NCBI GenBank assembly: GCA_019459145.1
Contig: JAIBEK010000028.1
Location: 186,001 to 250,000 of the forward strand
Reading direction: 5' to 3'
DNA: 64,000 bases
Source of the DNA: Arenimonas sp.
GTDB lineage: Bacteria > Pseudomonadota > Alphaproteobacteria > Rhizobiales > Rhizobiaceae
Below are positions 36,616 through 45,624 of this stretch, one piece after another. The notes under the pieces are model-generated. The model ran no database searches, had not been told where the DNA came from, and saw nothing but the letters and a program-made list of their open reading frames with translations. Each line of letters begins with the position of its first letter. Positions within the stretch are counted from its first letter, which is position 1. The position numbers and the translations under genes were made by a program.

Positions 36616-39066
36616 TTGAGAGTTTTCAATCGAAACCGGCACCGCGACGGAGGCCAGAGGCCGGGCGCGGGAGCGTTCCTTGTCGGCCTTGCCATCGTCG
36701 GCCTGACGATCGTCATCGCCGGGCTGGTGCTCGACCTGCACAGCAGCATCGCCGCCGGTCTCGCCATGATCGTTCCCCTGATCTTCAGCCTCCACCTGCT
36801 GCGCGAACGCAATCGCAACATCGTCAAGCTGGAGGGTCGCGAGGAGAAACTGCTCGACCTTTCGCGCCGCTTCCACCTCGCCATGGAGACGGCCAATATC
36901 GGCATATGGGAGGTCTCCGAAGCCGAGGACGTTTTGTCATGGGATGCGCGCGCCGCCGCGCTGCACGGCCTTGAAGCCAGCGAAGGTCGCGATCGCCTCG
37001 ACCACTGGTACAAGATCATCCATCCCGACGATGTCCAGGCTATCGAGGCGGCCTTCTTCGAGCGGCTGCATGGCGGCTCGACCGCCAGCTGGGACATCAC
37101 CTATCGTATCACGCTGCCGGACGGCACGACGAGGCACCTGCGGTCTGTCGGCGCCCATTCGAGCGGCAATCCCGAGACCCGACGGCTGACCGGCATCGTC
37201 TGGGATGTCACCAATGACACGCTGTTCACCCAGGCGCTACGCGCGGCAAAAGCGACCAGCGACATCAAGAATGCCGAGCTGGAACTGGCGCTCGACGAGC
37301 TCTCCAGCCGCGAACACGAGCTTTCCGAACTTTCCCACAAGCTGGACCTGGCGCTCGCCTCCTATAATTGCGGCATATGGGAAGGCGACCCGGTGGCGAC
37401 CACCGCCTATTGGGACGACCGGATGCACCAGTTGTACAATCTGCCGTTCAGCGATCAGCCGGTGACGCGCCAGCAATGGCTGTCGGCCCTTCACCCCGAC
37501 GACCGGCAGGAGATCCTGCTCGCCACCAACCGGGCGACGAGTTTTGGCACAACGGTCAACACCATCCAGCGCGTTCTGCTGCCCAACAACGAACTGCGCT
37601 ATGTCCGCTCCGTCGGCCAGGTGCATGTCGGCAGGGACGGCAAGAAGAAGATCATCGGCATCGCCTTTGACGTGACCGCGGACGCGCTTCTGGCCGAACA
37701 GCTGCGCTCCGCCAAGGCGGAGGCCGACAGCCGCAATCTCGAACTGGAACTGGCCAAGAACCGGATCGAGTTCAATGCGCTCCACGATCCGCTGACTTCG
37801 CTCGCCAATCGCCGCAAGCTCGACATCGAACTCGACGAGCTCAGCCAGGCGGGCCAGGGCCATCGCGTCAAGTTCACCATTCTCCACCTCGACCTCGACC
37901 GTTTCAAGGAGATCAACGACACGCTCGGCCATGCGGCCGGCGATGCCATGCTGGCCCATACCGCCAGGGTGCTTGCCCGCACCGTGCCGCGCGGCGATCT
38001 GGTGGCGCGCATCGGCGGCGACGAGTTCGTCATCCTGGCACGCCGGGCGACCTCGGCACAGGAGATCGCCCAACTGTGCGAGCGGATCATCGAGGAGATG
38101 AGCAAGCCGATCGATTTCGAGGGCTTTTCCTGTCGCTGCGGCATTTCGATCGGCATCGCGCAGGCATCCGGTATCGCCCCCGACGCCCGCCGGGTGCTGG
38201 TCAATGCCGATATCGCGCTCTACCAGGCCAAGGAGAAGGGGCGGAACTGCTTCGAATTCTTCACCCCCGACCTGCAGGCCAATATCGTCTCCAAGAAGCG
38301 CATGGCCGACGAGATCCTCACCGGCCTGGAGCGCGACGAATTCACGGTCTGGTACCAGCCGCAGCTGGAAGCCGCCACGATGCAGCTTTCCGGCGCCGAA
38401 GCGCTGGTGCGGTGGAACCACCCCGACAAGGGCGTGCTTGCGTCGGGCCATTTCCTCAAGGTCGCCGAGGAACTGAACGTCATGGCCCGGATCGACCAGC
38501 TGGTGCTGGAAAAGGCGCTGAGCGACCAGATGCGCTGGACCGCGCTCGGCATGAAGGTGCCGCGCATCTCGGTCAACGTCTCGTCGAAGCGCCTGCACGA
38601 TTCCACCCTGGTCGAGCAGCTGCACGGTCTTGCCATCGCCCCGGGCTCCATCTGCTTCGAGCTGGTGGAATCGATCTTCCTCGACGAAAGCGACGACATC
38701 GTCACCGACAATATCGAGCGCATCAAGGGGCTCGGCATCGACATCGAGATCGACGACTTCGGCACGGGCCATACCTCGATTGTCAGCCTGCTCAGGCTGA
38801 AACCGAAGCGGCTGAAGATCGACCGCCAATTGGTGATGCCGATCGTCAACGCGCCGCAGGAGCGCGCGCTGGTGCGTTCGATCATCGAGATCGCCCGTTC
38901 ACTCGGCGTGGAGACCGTGGCCGAGGGCGTCGAGAGCCTCGACCATGCGGGCCTGTTGCGCCAGCTCGGCTGCGACTATCTCCAGGGCTATGCCTTCGCC
39001 AGGCCCCTGCCCTTCGACGAGTTCTGCCGCTTCACCAAGGGCTATCCGCAGCGCAAGGCCTCGTGA
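36616..39066 (+). CDS. c-di-GMP protein with two PAS domains, GGDEF and EAL
   Basis: About 816 residues from a TTG at 36616 (start uncertain; ATG at 36496 is also in frame). Order: two membrane helices (about residues 18-65), PAS1 (about 85-205), PAS2 (about 245-355), GGDEF (about 380-540) and EAL (about 555-805). The cyclase signature is intact (RIGGDEFVIL), as are the EAL residues (EALVRWNHP, SVNVSS, FELVES, DDFGTGHTS, KIDRQL, VAEGVES). Both activities are possible, with one probably regulating the other. It precedes aroC. Confidence 0.92.
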   Translation: MRVFNRNRHRDGGQRPGAGAFLVGLAIVGLTIVIAGLVLDLHSSIAAGLAMIVPLIFSLHLLRERNRNIVKLEGREEKLLDLSRRFHLAMETANIGIWEVSEAEDVLSWDARAAALHGLEASEGRDRLDHWYKIIHPDDVQAIEAAFFERLHGGSTASWDITYRITLPDGTTRHLRSVGAHSSGNPETRRLTGIVWDVTNDTLFTQALRAAKATSDIKNAELELALDELSSREHELSELSHKLDLALASYNCGIWEGDPVATTAYWDDRMHQLYNLPFSDQPVTRQQWLSALHPDDRQEILLATNRATSFGTTVNTIQRVLLPNNELRYVRSVGQVHVGRDGKKKIIGIAFDVTADALLAEQLRSAKAEADSRNLELELAKNRIEFNALHDPLTSLANRRKLDIELDELSQAGQGHRVKFTILHLDLDRFKEINDTLGHAAGDAMLAHTARVLARTVPRGDLVARIGGDEFVILARRATSAQEIAQLCERIIEEMSKPIDFEGFSCRCGISIGIAQASGIAPDARRVLVNADIALYQAKEKGRNCFEFFTPDLQANIVSKKRMADEILTGLERDEFTVWYQPQLEAATMQLSGAEALVRWNHPDKGVLASGHFLKVAEELNVMARIDQLVLEKALSDQMRWTALGMKVPRISVNVSSKRLHDSTLVEQLHGLAIAPGSICFELVESIFLDESDDIVTDNIERIKGLGIDIEIDDFGTGHTSIVSLLRLKPKRLKIDRQLVMPIVNAPQERALVRSIIEIARSLGVETVAEGVESLDHAGLLRQLGCDYLQGYAFARPLPFDEFCRFTKGYPQRKAS

Positions 39067-39205
39067 GCGTATCGCCGATGGCGAACGCTGCGTTGCCAAG
39101 AAAGGCTTGTCGCGCTTAGGGCTTTTCCACTAAGAGTGAGCCCCAACAAAAGACGAGACGGCTTGCCGAGATCCACGGGCCGTCTGAACAAGCCGGTGCA
39201 TAGCC

Positions 39206-40300
39206 ATGTCGCACAATACCTTCGGTCACCTGTTTCGCGTCACCACCTGGGGCGAAAGCCACGGGCCGGCGCTCGGCGCCGTGGTCGACGGCTGCCCGCC
39301 CGGCATCCGCTTCACCCTCGACGACCTGCAGTCCTTCCTCGACAAGCGCAAGCCCGGCCAGTCGCGCTTCGTCACGCAAAGGCGCGAGGAAGACCTCGTC
39401 AAGGTGCTCTCCGGCGTGATGCCGCAAGATGACGGATCGATGATTTCGACCGGTACGCCGATCTCGCTGATGATCGACAATACCGACCAGCGTTCCAAGG
39501 ACTATGGCGACATTGCCAAGCGCTACCGGCCTGGCCATGCCGACTACACCTATGACGTCAAGTATGGCATTCGCGACTATCGCGGCGGCGGCCGCTCTTC
39601 GGCGCGCGAGACGGCGGCCCGCGTCGCCGCGGGCGCCCTTGCCCGCCTCGTCGTGCCCGGCGTCACCATTCGCGGCGCGCTGGTGCAGATCGGCCGCCAC
39701 AAGATCAACCGCGCCAACTGGGACTGGGCACAGGTGAGCGAGAACCCGTTCTTCAGCCCCGACCCCGAAACCGTGCCCGTCTGGGAGGCCTATCTCGACG
39801 AGATCCGCAAGGCCGGCTCATCGGTCGGTGCGGTCATCGAGGTGATCGCCGAGGGCGTGCCCGCCGGCATCGGCGCGCCTGTCTACGGCAAGCTCGACCA
39901 GGACATTGCCAGCCTGCTGATGTCGATCAATGCGGTGAAGGGCGTCGAGATCGGCAATGGTTTCGCCTCCGCCGAGATCACCGGCGAGGAGAACGCCGAC
40001 GAGATGCGCATCGGCCCCGACGGCAAGCCGGTCTTCCTGTCCAACCATGCCGGCGGCATCCTCGGCGGCATTTCGACCGGCGAGCCGATCGTCGCGCGCT
40101 TCGCCATCAAGCCGACCTCGTCGATCCTCACCGAACGGCGCTCGATCGATGCCGACCTGAACGAGGTGGACGTGCGCACCAAGGGCCGCCACGACCCCTG
40201 CGTCGGAATCCGAGCGGTTCCTGTCGGCGAGGCGATGCTGGCATGCGCCATTGCCGATCATTATTTGCGAGACCGCGGCCAGACCGGCCGACTGAAGTGA
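39206..40300 (+). CDS. aroC: chorismate synthase
   Basis: A 364-residue enzyme making chorismate from EPSP, the last shared step of aromatic amino-acid synthesis, with reduced FMN as cofactor. Signatures are the N-terminal [28 protein letters not shown], the [20 protein letters not shown] loop and the [20 protein letters not shown] block with conserved histidine and arginine. The length is normal. ribB follows 12 bp later, in probable operon. Confidence 0.98.
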   Translation: MSHNTFGHLFRVTTWGESHGPALGAVVDGCPPGIRFTLDDLQSFLDKRKPGQSRFVTQRREEDLVKVLSGVMPQDDGSMISTGTPISLMIDNTDQRSKDYGDIAKRYRPGHADYTYDVKYGIRDYRGGGRSSARETAARVAAGALARLVVPGVTIRGALVQIGRHKINRANWDWAQVSENPFFSPDPETVPVWEAYLDEIRKAGSSVGAVIEVIAEGVPAGIGAPVYGKLDQDIASLLMSINAVKGVEIGNGFASAEITGEENADEMRIGPDGKPVFLSNHAGGILGGISTGEPIVARFAIKPTSSILTERRSIDADLNEVDVRTKGRHDPCVGIRAVPVGEAMLACAIADHYLRDRGQTGRLK

Positions 40301-40312
40301 CGAGGACTTTCC

Positions 40313-41413
40313 ATGAGCTATGACCAGACCCGCGTCGTCGACGCCATCCGCGCCTTCGAGGCCGGCGAGATCGTCGTCGTCACCGATGACGACGACCGCG
40401 AGAACGAAGGCGACCTGATCGTCGCCGCCGTCCATTGCACCGCCGAGAAGATGGCCTTCATCGTGCGCCACACGTCCGGCATCGTCTGCGCCCCCATGCC
40501 GAAGGAGGAGGCCAAGCGCCTCAACCTCAACGCCATGGTCGCCGAAAACGACAGCGCCCACACCACCGCCTTCACCGTGACCGTCGACTTCAGGCACGGC
40601 ACGACGACCGGCATTTCCGCCGAGGACCGCACGCTGACGGTCCGCAACCTCGCCAACCCGAATGTCGGCCCGGCCGATTTCGTCCGCCCAGGCCATATCT
40701 TCCCGCTGGTCTCCCGCGAAGGCGGCGTCCTCATGCGCTCCGGCCATACCGAAGCCGCCGTCGACCTCTGCAAGCTTGCAGGGCTTCCGCCGGTCGGCGT
40801 GATCGGCGAACTGGTCAATGACAACGGCACCGTCAAGCACGGGCCGGAGGTCTTTGCCTTTGCCGAGGAACATGGCCTCAAGCGCGTCTCGGTCGCCGAC
40901 CTCATCGCCTATCGCCAGCGCAAGGAAACGCTGATCCAGCTCGCCTCGAGCTTCAGCATCGAGACCCCTTACGGTCCGGCCAAGGCGCATGCCTATTCGC
41001 TGCCCTGGGACCCGATGCAGCATCTTGCCGTGGTCTTCGGCGACATTCGCGACGGCGTCGACATTCCGGTGCGCCTGCATCTCGAGCATGTCGGCACGGA
41101 CGTGTTCGGCAAGAACCGCCAGATCGACGAGATCATGCAGAAGATCGCCGCCAAGGGCCGCGGCGTCATCGTCTACCTGCGCGAAGGCTCGGTCGGTGTC
41201 GGCGTCTCCACCACGGCGCGCACCGGCCTGCACGAGCGCGAAGCCCACGAACAGGCCCAGGCCCGCGACAGCGAATGGCTGGAAATCGGCCTCGGCGCGC
41301 AGATCCTCAAGGATCTCGGCGTCACCTCCATCCGGCTGTTCGCCTCGCGCGAACGCCATTATGTCGGGCTGGAGGGCTTTGGTATCCGGATCAGCGGGAC
41401 GGAGATTGTTTGA
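40313..41413 (+). CDS. ribB: 3,4-dihydroxy-2-butanone 4-phosphate synthase with degenerate GTP cyclohydrolase II-like domain
   Basis: A 366-residue riboflavin-pathway enzyme. The N-terminal RibB domain (about residues 1-205) has VTDDDDRENEGDLIVAA with the catalytic acidic cluster, DFRHGTTTGISAEDR and RSGHTEAAVDLCKLAG. The C-terminal half has GTP cyclohydrolase II ancestry, but the region where zinc cysteines belong reads VRLHLEHVGTDVFGKNRQ and has no cysteine, so RibA activity is not expected. This split arrangement is common in rhizobia. Confidence 0.95.
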   Translation: MSYDQTRVVDAIRAFEAGEIVVVTDDDDRENEGDLIVAAVHCTAEKMAFIVRHTSGIVCAPMPKEEAKRLNLNAMVAENDSAHTTAFTVTVDFRHGTTTGISAEDRTLTVRNLANPNVGPADFVRPGHIFPLVSREGGVLMRSGHTEAAVDLCKLAGLPPVGVIGELVNDNGTVKHGPEVFAFAEEHGLKRVSVADLIAYRQRKETLIQLASSFSIETPYGPAKAHAYSLPWDPMQHLAVVFGDIRDGVDIPVRLHLEHVGTDVFGKNRQIDEIMQKIAAKGRGVIVYLREGSVGVGVSTTARTGLHEREAHEQAQARDSEWLEIGLGAQILKDLGVTSIRLFASRERHYVGLEGFGIRISGTEIV

Positions 41414-41435
41414 GGGGGAAGTGACACCTTACCAA

Positions 41436-42143
41436 TCAGACGGATGGTGAGACCAGCGGTCCCTCGATTACAGGCTTCGCTGCGCCAGCCCATCTCAACC
41501 GCCAGACATCGCCCTGACGAACCGACTGCACGGCGGCCGGGCGAAGGACGGCAAGGCACGTGCCACCCTCATGACGCACCGAGGGATAGATGATGCCATT
41601 GAGGCCGGCGGCGCGGGCCTCGGCGGCCAGCGCATTGCCAGCCGGATAACCCCGCTCCTGTTCCGGCGCGAGGGCCGGATGTTCGGGTAGCGGCCGCAGG
41701 TCGAGAAAATCACCCGAAACGCTCGAAAACATTTCCGCATAATCGACCGTTGCCTCGAAGACACCGGTGCGCGCCAGGAAGTCGGTCATGTGGAAAGCGA
41801 TTTCCGCAAGGCAGGTCTCGACCGAGAGTGCCGAATACCAGGCACCACGCGTCTCCCCATTGAAGCGATTCGGCTCGCGCGGCTTGGCATAGGCGAAACT
41901 CGCATTGATGAAATGCGCGTGCGGGACGTCGAAGACGAGTTCGTTGGCGGCGAGTCCCGAAATGCCGGTCGCCTGGGCCTGAATGCGGCTCGAGGTCGCC
42001 GCTTCGATTTCGGCGAGTTCGGCGAGTTCGTCCTGGCTGTCGACCAGGCTTGCCAGAACCGCCTCGCGCAGCCTCGCCGTTGAGACAAGGCGGACCGTCT
42101 TCGGATAGGCGATGGTGCTGACGGGAACGTCCGCGACTCGCAC
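41436..42143 (-). CDS. RES-domain toxin (NAD+-degrading type)
   Basis: A 235-residue protein from a GTG start at 42143. The RES domain is seen in EPNRFNGETRGAWYSALSVETCLAEIAFHM, with the conserved Arg and Glu, and in NGIIYPSVRHEGGTCLAVLRP with the Ser. RES toxins paired with Xre/MbcA antitoxins degrade NAD+ in studied cases. The gene follows the antitoxin directly: the antitoxin TGA (42146-42144) abuts this GTG. Both members look intact. Confidence 0.88.
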   Translation of the reverse strand: MRVADVPVSTIAYPKTVRLVSTARLREAVLASLVDSQDELAELAEIEAATSSRIQAQATGISGLAANELVFDVPHAHFINASFAYAKPREPNRFNGETRGAWYSALSVETCLAEIAFHMTDFLARTGVFEATVDYAEMFSSVSGDFLDLRPLPEHPALAPEQERGYPAGNALAAEARAAGLNGIIYPSVRHEGGTCLAVLRPAAVQSVRQGDVWRLRWAGAAKPVIEGPLVSPSV

Positions 42144-42587
42144 TCAGAGTCCTCCGCGCACCGCATCCAGATAGCGGCGTACTTCCAGCATGTGCGGAAT
42201 ACCGCCTTCAATCATCGCGGTGACAGGTGTTCGATGGCCGAAAAGCGGGCCGGCGTTCACCAGTTGCGGCCAGCGGTCGGCCATGGCATCGGCGAAAAGC
42301 AGATTAAGGGCCTTATAGATGCCAACGAGTGCCGAGATGCGGGTCATCTGGTCCTGGGTCAGCGACTTGGACGCCACCTCCGGCTTCAGCCGCTCCCATG
42401 TGCTGGTCGACACCCCGAGAAGCGCTGCCGCCTGCTGGCCCGTCAGGTTCCATTGCACCACCAGGCGCCGAAAGGCCTTGAGCGCCGTCGCCGAAAGGCG
42501 AAGGCGATCTGCCTCGCTGGAAAAACCCTGGAGCCGTGGCGCGGGATCTTCGTGCACAACCTGGTTCAGTATCAAAGCCTCCATCGA
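42144..42587 (-). CDS. Xre/MbcA/ParS-type antitoxin of the RES toxin
   Basis: About 147 residues from ATG 42587 (MEALILNQVVHEDPAP); ATG 42596 is three codons earlier but lies upstream of the expected transcription start. A helix-turn-helix of Xre type is in LTGQQAAALLGVSTSTWERLKPEVA, and the C-terminal toxin-binding (MbcA/ParS) domain ends RTPVTAMIEGGIPHMLEVRRYLDAVRGG. It should bind and block the RES toxin and repress the pair. The upstream neighbour is a broken regulator gene. Confidence 0.88.
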   Translation of the reverse strand, partial: SMEALILNQVVHEDPAPRLQGFSSEADRLRLSATALKAFRRLVVQWNLTGQQAAALLGVSTSTWERLKPEVASKSLTQDQMTRISALVGIYKALNLLFADAMADRWPQLVNAGPLFGHRTPVTAMIEGGIPHMLEVRRYLDAVRGGL

Positions 42588-42598
42588 ATGATGCATGA

Positions 42599-42626
42599 AA
42601 TATACGTCATTTGATGGAATATTCAA
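42599..42626 (-). promoter_or_regulatory. promoter of the xre-res operon
   Basis: On the minus strand, TTGAAT (42621-42626), a 16-bp spacer and TATATT (42599-42604) make a good sigma-70 promoter. Transcription would start near 42592, giving a leader of only about 5 nt before ATG 42587. The area is AT-rich against the GC-rich background. Confidence 0.6.
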
Positions 42627-42639
42627 GCTTTGTGCGACC

Positions 42640-42917
42640 GGCGAGGCCAACAGGAAGCTCCAGGGGCTCGGCCTCAAACCCTTCCTCGAACCGCGCGGCG
42701 GCATGTTCCTCTGGTGCCAGCTGCCGGACGGCCTCGACGCCGCCGACGTCGCGCGCCGCGCGCTCGCCGACAAGATCGTGCTCGCCCCCGGCAACGTCTT
42801 CAGCGTCTCGCAGACGGCGACGCGGTTTTGCGGTTCAATGTGGCGCAGTCGAGCGATCCGCGGGTGTTTGCGGCGGTGGAGCGGGCGATGCGGGGGTCGC
42901 TCAAAGGGGCGTCTTGA
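42640..42917 (+). pseudogene. C-terminal fragment of a MocR/GntR-type PLP regulator, frameshifted
   Basis: From about 42640 one frame encodes KLQGLGLKPFLEPRGGMFLW, CQLPDGLDAADVARRALAD and KIVLAPGNVFSVSQTATRF, then the neighbouring frame continues LRFNVAQSSDPRVFAAVERAMR. Together they match the end of the aminotransferase domain of MocR-like regulators. A missing T in the TTTT run at 42826-42829 explains the frame change. The DNA-binding domain and the first 300 or so residues are absent; the xre-res pair now occupies that side. Confidence 0.8.
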
Positions 42918-43100
42918 CGGTGCGATGCGTTGATCTTGTGCACGATGGGGCAGTTATTGGCCCGAAGCGGTCATTGCTGCACTGCCGCGCGTCGCGAACC
43001 ACGCCCCTCTGTTAAGTGCAACTTTAAGCAACATTTGGCATCTTTCTTAAAGCTTCGGATTTAATTGTGGCCCACAGGGTCAGAGAGCTGGGGATATGCT

Positions 43101-43853
43101 TTGGAGAAGCTGATTTGCGGCGGGCAGTATGCGCGAGGTCTCGGGAAGCGTTTTGGCGCTTTTGCAGTTATCACTTTGGCGTTCCCGTTTCTTGTCTATG
43201 GTGTGATCGGGATATCCGGCGCGCGCAGTGTTGGCGGGGCATCCGGGGCACTTGCTCTGGTTCTCGGGGTATATCTGAAGCCGATTATCTATCTCTGGTT
43301 CGCCTATTCGACGTTGCGCATCTCCCTGAACCGCGCACAGACCATCGGCATTTCACCGATGATTGGGCTTTGCATACCCTTGCTCATCCTGGCTGACCTC
43401 TCTTTTGGAATTACGTTCGGCTCCTTCTGGGCTGTCGGCTTTTCATTGGGGATCATGTCTACGTTGGTTCCAACATCTCTGCTGACCGGTGTGATTACGG
43501 TCGTAACGTTGAGCTTGCTGCGAGGCATCGAAGAAACAATGACGGAAAGAATGGAGAGCCTCTATAGGATTTGGAAAGCCCTTCTTTTCGTTTCCCTCGG
43601 GCTGGGTCTTGTCGGGTTATTCCCCTTGTTGTCGATGTGGTTCTTCGGCGCAAGCGGTATGAACCTGAGTATTCTGCTGACTAGGGCGATTTCCTATCTT
43701 AGAGTTTTTCTGATCTACCCCTATGGTCTGCTGCTTGCATTCGCGGCCGCTTCCACGGCTCTAATCCTAGAAAGCAGGCGACCAAGTACCGGTGGTGGAA
43801 GCGGCACTTCTACCCAAAATCAGGCTCCGCTGTTCGGAAGCCGAAGCCTCTAA
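43101..43853 (+). CDS. multi-pass membrane protein of unknown function
   Basis: About 250 residues from TTG 43101, which has GGGGA seven bases upstream; a TTG at 43065 is also in frame. Five to six membrane helices are predicted (FAVITLAFPFLVYGVIGI; LALVLGVYLKPIIYLWFAY; PMIGLCIPLLILADLSFG; GFSLGIMSTLVPTSLLTGV; LFVSLGLGLVGLFPLL; FLIYPYGLLLAFAAAS), and the tail is Ser/Gly-rich. I do not recognise the family. Codon use and base composition are visibly less GC-rich than neighbours, suggesting transfer. An AT-rich leader with a CTTTAAG/CTTAAAG dyad (43022-43052) precedes it. Confidence 0.65.
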   Translation: MEKLICGGQYARGLGKRFGAFAVITLAFPFLVYGVIGISGARSVGGASGALALVLGVYLKPIIYLWFAYSTLRISLNRAQTIGISPMIGLCIPLLILADLSFGITFGSFWAVGFSLGIMSTLVPTSLLTGVITVVTLSLLRGIEETMTERMESLYRIWKALLFVSLGLGLVGLFPLLSMWFFGASGMNLSILLTRAISYLRVFLIYPYGLLLAFAAASTALILESRRPSTGGGSGTSTQNQAPLFGSRSL

Positions 43854-43915
43854 ATAACAGTGACGGCGAATGGCGCAAAGCTGCCAAGCACTGCCCCCTC
43901 CCCCCACCGTCCCCC

Positions 43916-45103
43916 TCACCCCAACCACCCGTCGCGATATTCCACCCGCTCCACCCCCGCGAACCTTGCCAGCCGGACCAGTTCCGCCTCCAGCCTATCC
44001 AGCCGTCCGGCGGAGGGTTTGACGCCCTTCTCCAGCCAGAGCCGTTTCACGTCGAGCAAGCCGGCCTTGCGGTCGGCCTTCATGTCGATGCGGCCGATCA
44101 GGCGGTCGGATTCGAGCAGCGGGAAGACGTAGTAGCCGTATTCGCGCTTCGGCTCGGGCACGAAGATTTCGATGCGGTAGAAGAAGCCGAACAGGCGTTC
44201 GGTGCGGGCGCGGTCGCGGATCAGCGGGTCGAAGGGGCTCAAAGTGCGGATGCGGGCCGGCGGCTCGGGCGGGTTCATGAGCTTGGGCAGGCTTTCGGCG
44301 AGCGCGAAGGAGGCGCGCGGCTTGCCGTCGACCGTCTCGATCAAGACCTCCTCCAGTTCGTCGCGGTGCGCTTCCACCCAGGCTCTCGCCTCCTGCGGGG
44401 CGACCAGATCGAAGAAGGCGGCGATTTCGCCATGGGTGGCGAAGCCGAGCCTTCGCAGCGCCTGCCGGCAGGCCCAGTCGATGAAAGCGTCGGGATCGAC
44501 CTCGGCCAAGAAATGCTCGGGCGGGATGACGCGTTCGGACAGGTCGTAGATCTTCTGGAAATTGTCGCGGCCGGCGATCGCCAGCTTGCCGGTGTGCCAG
44601 AGGAATTCGAGCGCGGTCTTTGACGGATGCCAGTTCCACCAGCCGCCCGACTTGTGGTCCTCGGCCTTGACCTCGCGGGCCATGATCGGGCCGGCCTCGC
44701 GGATCTTCTCATAGGTCTCGTCGAAGGCCCGGTCAAAACCCTCGCCCTGCCATTTCGCCCAGTTTTCCAGGATGCGCGCCTCGCGCCGCACGAAGCGATG
44801 CTTCCAGTAGGGAAAGAAGGCCGAGGGGATGATCGAGGCGTCGTGCGTCCAGTGCTCGAAGAGCGCGCGGTCCTTTTCCAGAAGCGCGGTCAGGTGTTCC
44901 GGCCTGTAGGTCTGGTTGCGCGAGAAGAGGATCTGGTGATGGGCGCGCTCGACGGTCGCGATGCTGTCGACCTGGACGAAGCCGAGATCATGGATCAGCT
45001 CGTAAAGCCCGGCCTTGCCGAGCGCCAGATGCGGCGGGCGGGACAGCCCCTGCCGCTCGAGGAAGATTTTTCGCGCCTGGGTGTTGGAAAGGGGAATCGC
45101 CAT
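43916..45103 (-). CDS. YcaQ/AlkX-type winged-helix DNA glycosylase family protein
   Basis: A 395-residue protein starting MAIPLSNTQARKIFLERQGL. The HTH_42 fold is indicated by LYELIHDLGFVQVDSIATVERAHHQILFSRN, which includes the Q-x-D catalytic motif (QVD) used by YcaQ/AlkX glycosylases to unhook interstrand cross-links, and by LFEHWTHDASIIP, LRRLGFATHGEIAAFF and RIRTLSPFDPLIRDRARTERLFGF. It probably removes bulky alkylated bases. It is a single-gene unit beside the repeat mosaic. Confidence 0.88.
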   Translation of the reverse strand: MAIPLSNTQARKIFLERQGLSRPPHLALGKAGLYELIHDLGFVQVDSIATVERAHHQILFSRNQTYRPEHLTALLEKDRALFEHWTHDASIIPSAFFPYWKHRFVRREARILENWAKWQGEGFDRAFDETYEKIREAGPIMAREVKAEDHKSGGWWNWHPSKTALEFLWHTGKLAIAGRDNFQKIYDLSERVIPPEHFLAEVDPDAFIDWACRQALRRLGFATHGEIAAFFDLVAPQEARAWVEAHRDELEEVLIETVDGKPRASFALAESLPKLMNPPEPPARIRTLSPFDPLIRDRARTERLFGFFYRIEIFVPEPKREYGYYVFPLLESDRLIGRIDMKADRKAGLLDVKRLWLEKGVKPSAGRLDRLEAELVRLARFAGVERVEYRDGWLG

Positions 45104-45624
45104 GACAGCGAGAGTAGAGGATGTTCATGGTATGTTCAATGGATGAAGAATGGTCCGCGAAGCCGACGGAACGATCCAGTGAATCGTTTCGAATGACGAA
45201 CGCCCTGAACCCAAGCGAAGGGCCGGCCGAGGCGCGGCTCGGCATGCGGGGCCGGATGCTTCGAGGCCCTCGCGATGCGAGGGCACCTCACCATGAGGGG
45301 GAAGATCGGCTCGGCCGCGCCATAAGGGTAGCCCTCACCCTGAGGTGGGAACGCAAGCGACCCTCGAAGGGCGGGGGCGGATGGAGAAGTGCCCCTCACC
45401 CTAACCCGACCGGGGTCGAGCCGCGTGTCTCGACCCGTCCTTCGGACCCCCGCATGCGGGGAGAGGGGACGTGCCCGACGGCGCCGCTCGTCCCTTCTCC
45501 CCGCCTGCGGGGAGAAGGTGCCGGTAGGCGGATGAGGGGCAGTCCCACGCCAAGCCCTGGGCATATTCCCCTCGCCCCTCCCCCGGTCTATAGAGACCGC
45601 CAGACATCCGCGGGGACTTTGCGC
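45104..45624. repeat. mosaic of intergenic palindromic repeats before bioM
   Basis: A 521-bp gene-free stretch made of short palindromes. Copy C of the structured repeat lies at 45160-45226 (minus). Further hairpins are GCCCTCGC/GCGAGGGC (45266-45284), CCTCA/TGAGG (45286-45298), CCCCGC/GCGGGG (45448-45461) and CCTTCTCCCCGC/GCGGGGAGAAGG (45493-45518). The CCCCTCACCC and GGATGAGGGGC edges are typical of intergenic palindromes scattered in rhizobial genomes. No open frame here is convincing, although the bioM frame runs through it. Confidence 0.8.
45160..45226 (-). repeat. third copy of the structured intergenic repeat
   Basis: Read on the minus strand it begins CCGGCCCTTCGCTT, continues GGTTCAGGGCGTTCGTCATT and ends with a hairpin AACGAT/ATCGTT around the same TCACTGG centre as the copies at 17932-18074. 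It lies about 27 kb from those copies and in the opposite orientation. Confidence 0.8.

Noticed and set aside
45585..45598. GGTCT/AGACC dyad before bioM as a BioR operator
   Set aside because: It does not match the known BioR box (TTATCTATAA type) and has only five-base arms.
45121..45624. N-terminal extension of BioM by about 168 residues
   Set aside because: The added part is encoded by intergenic palindromes and has no ABC-transporter similarity; a TTG at 45625 fits the family start.
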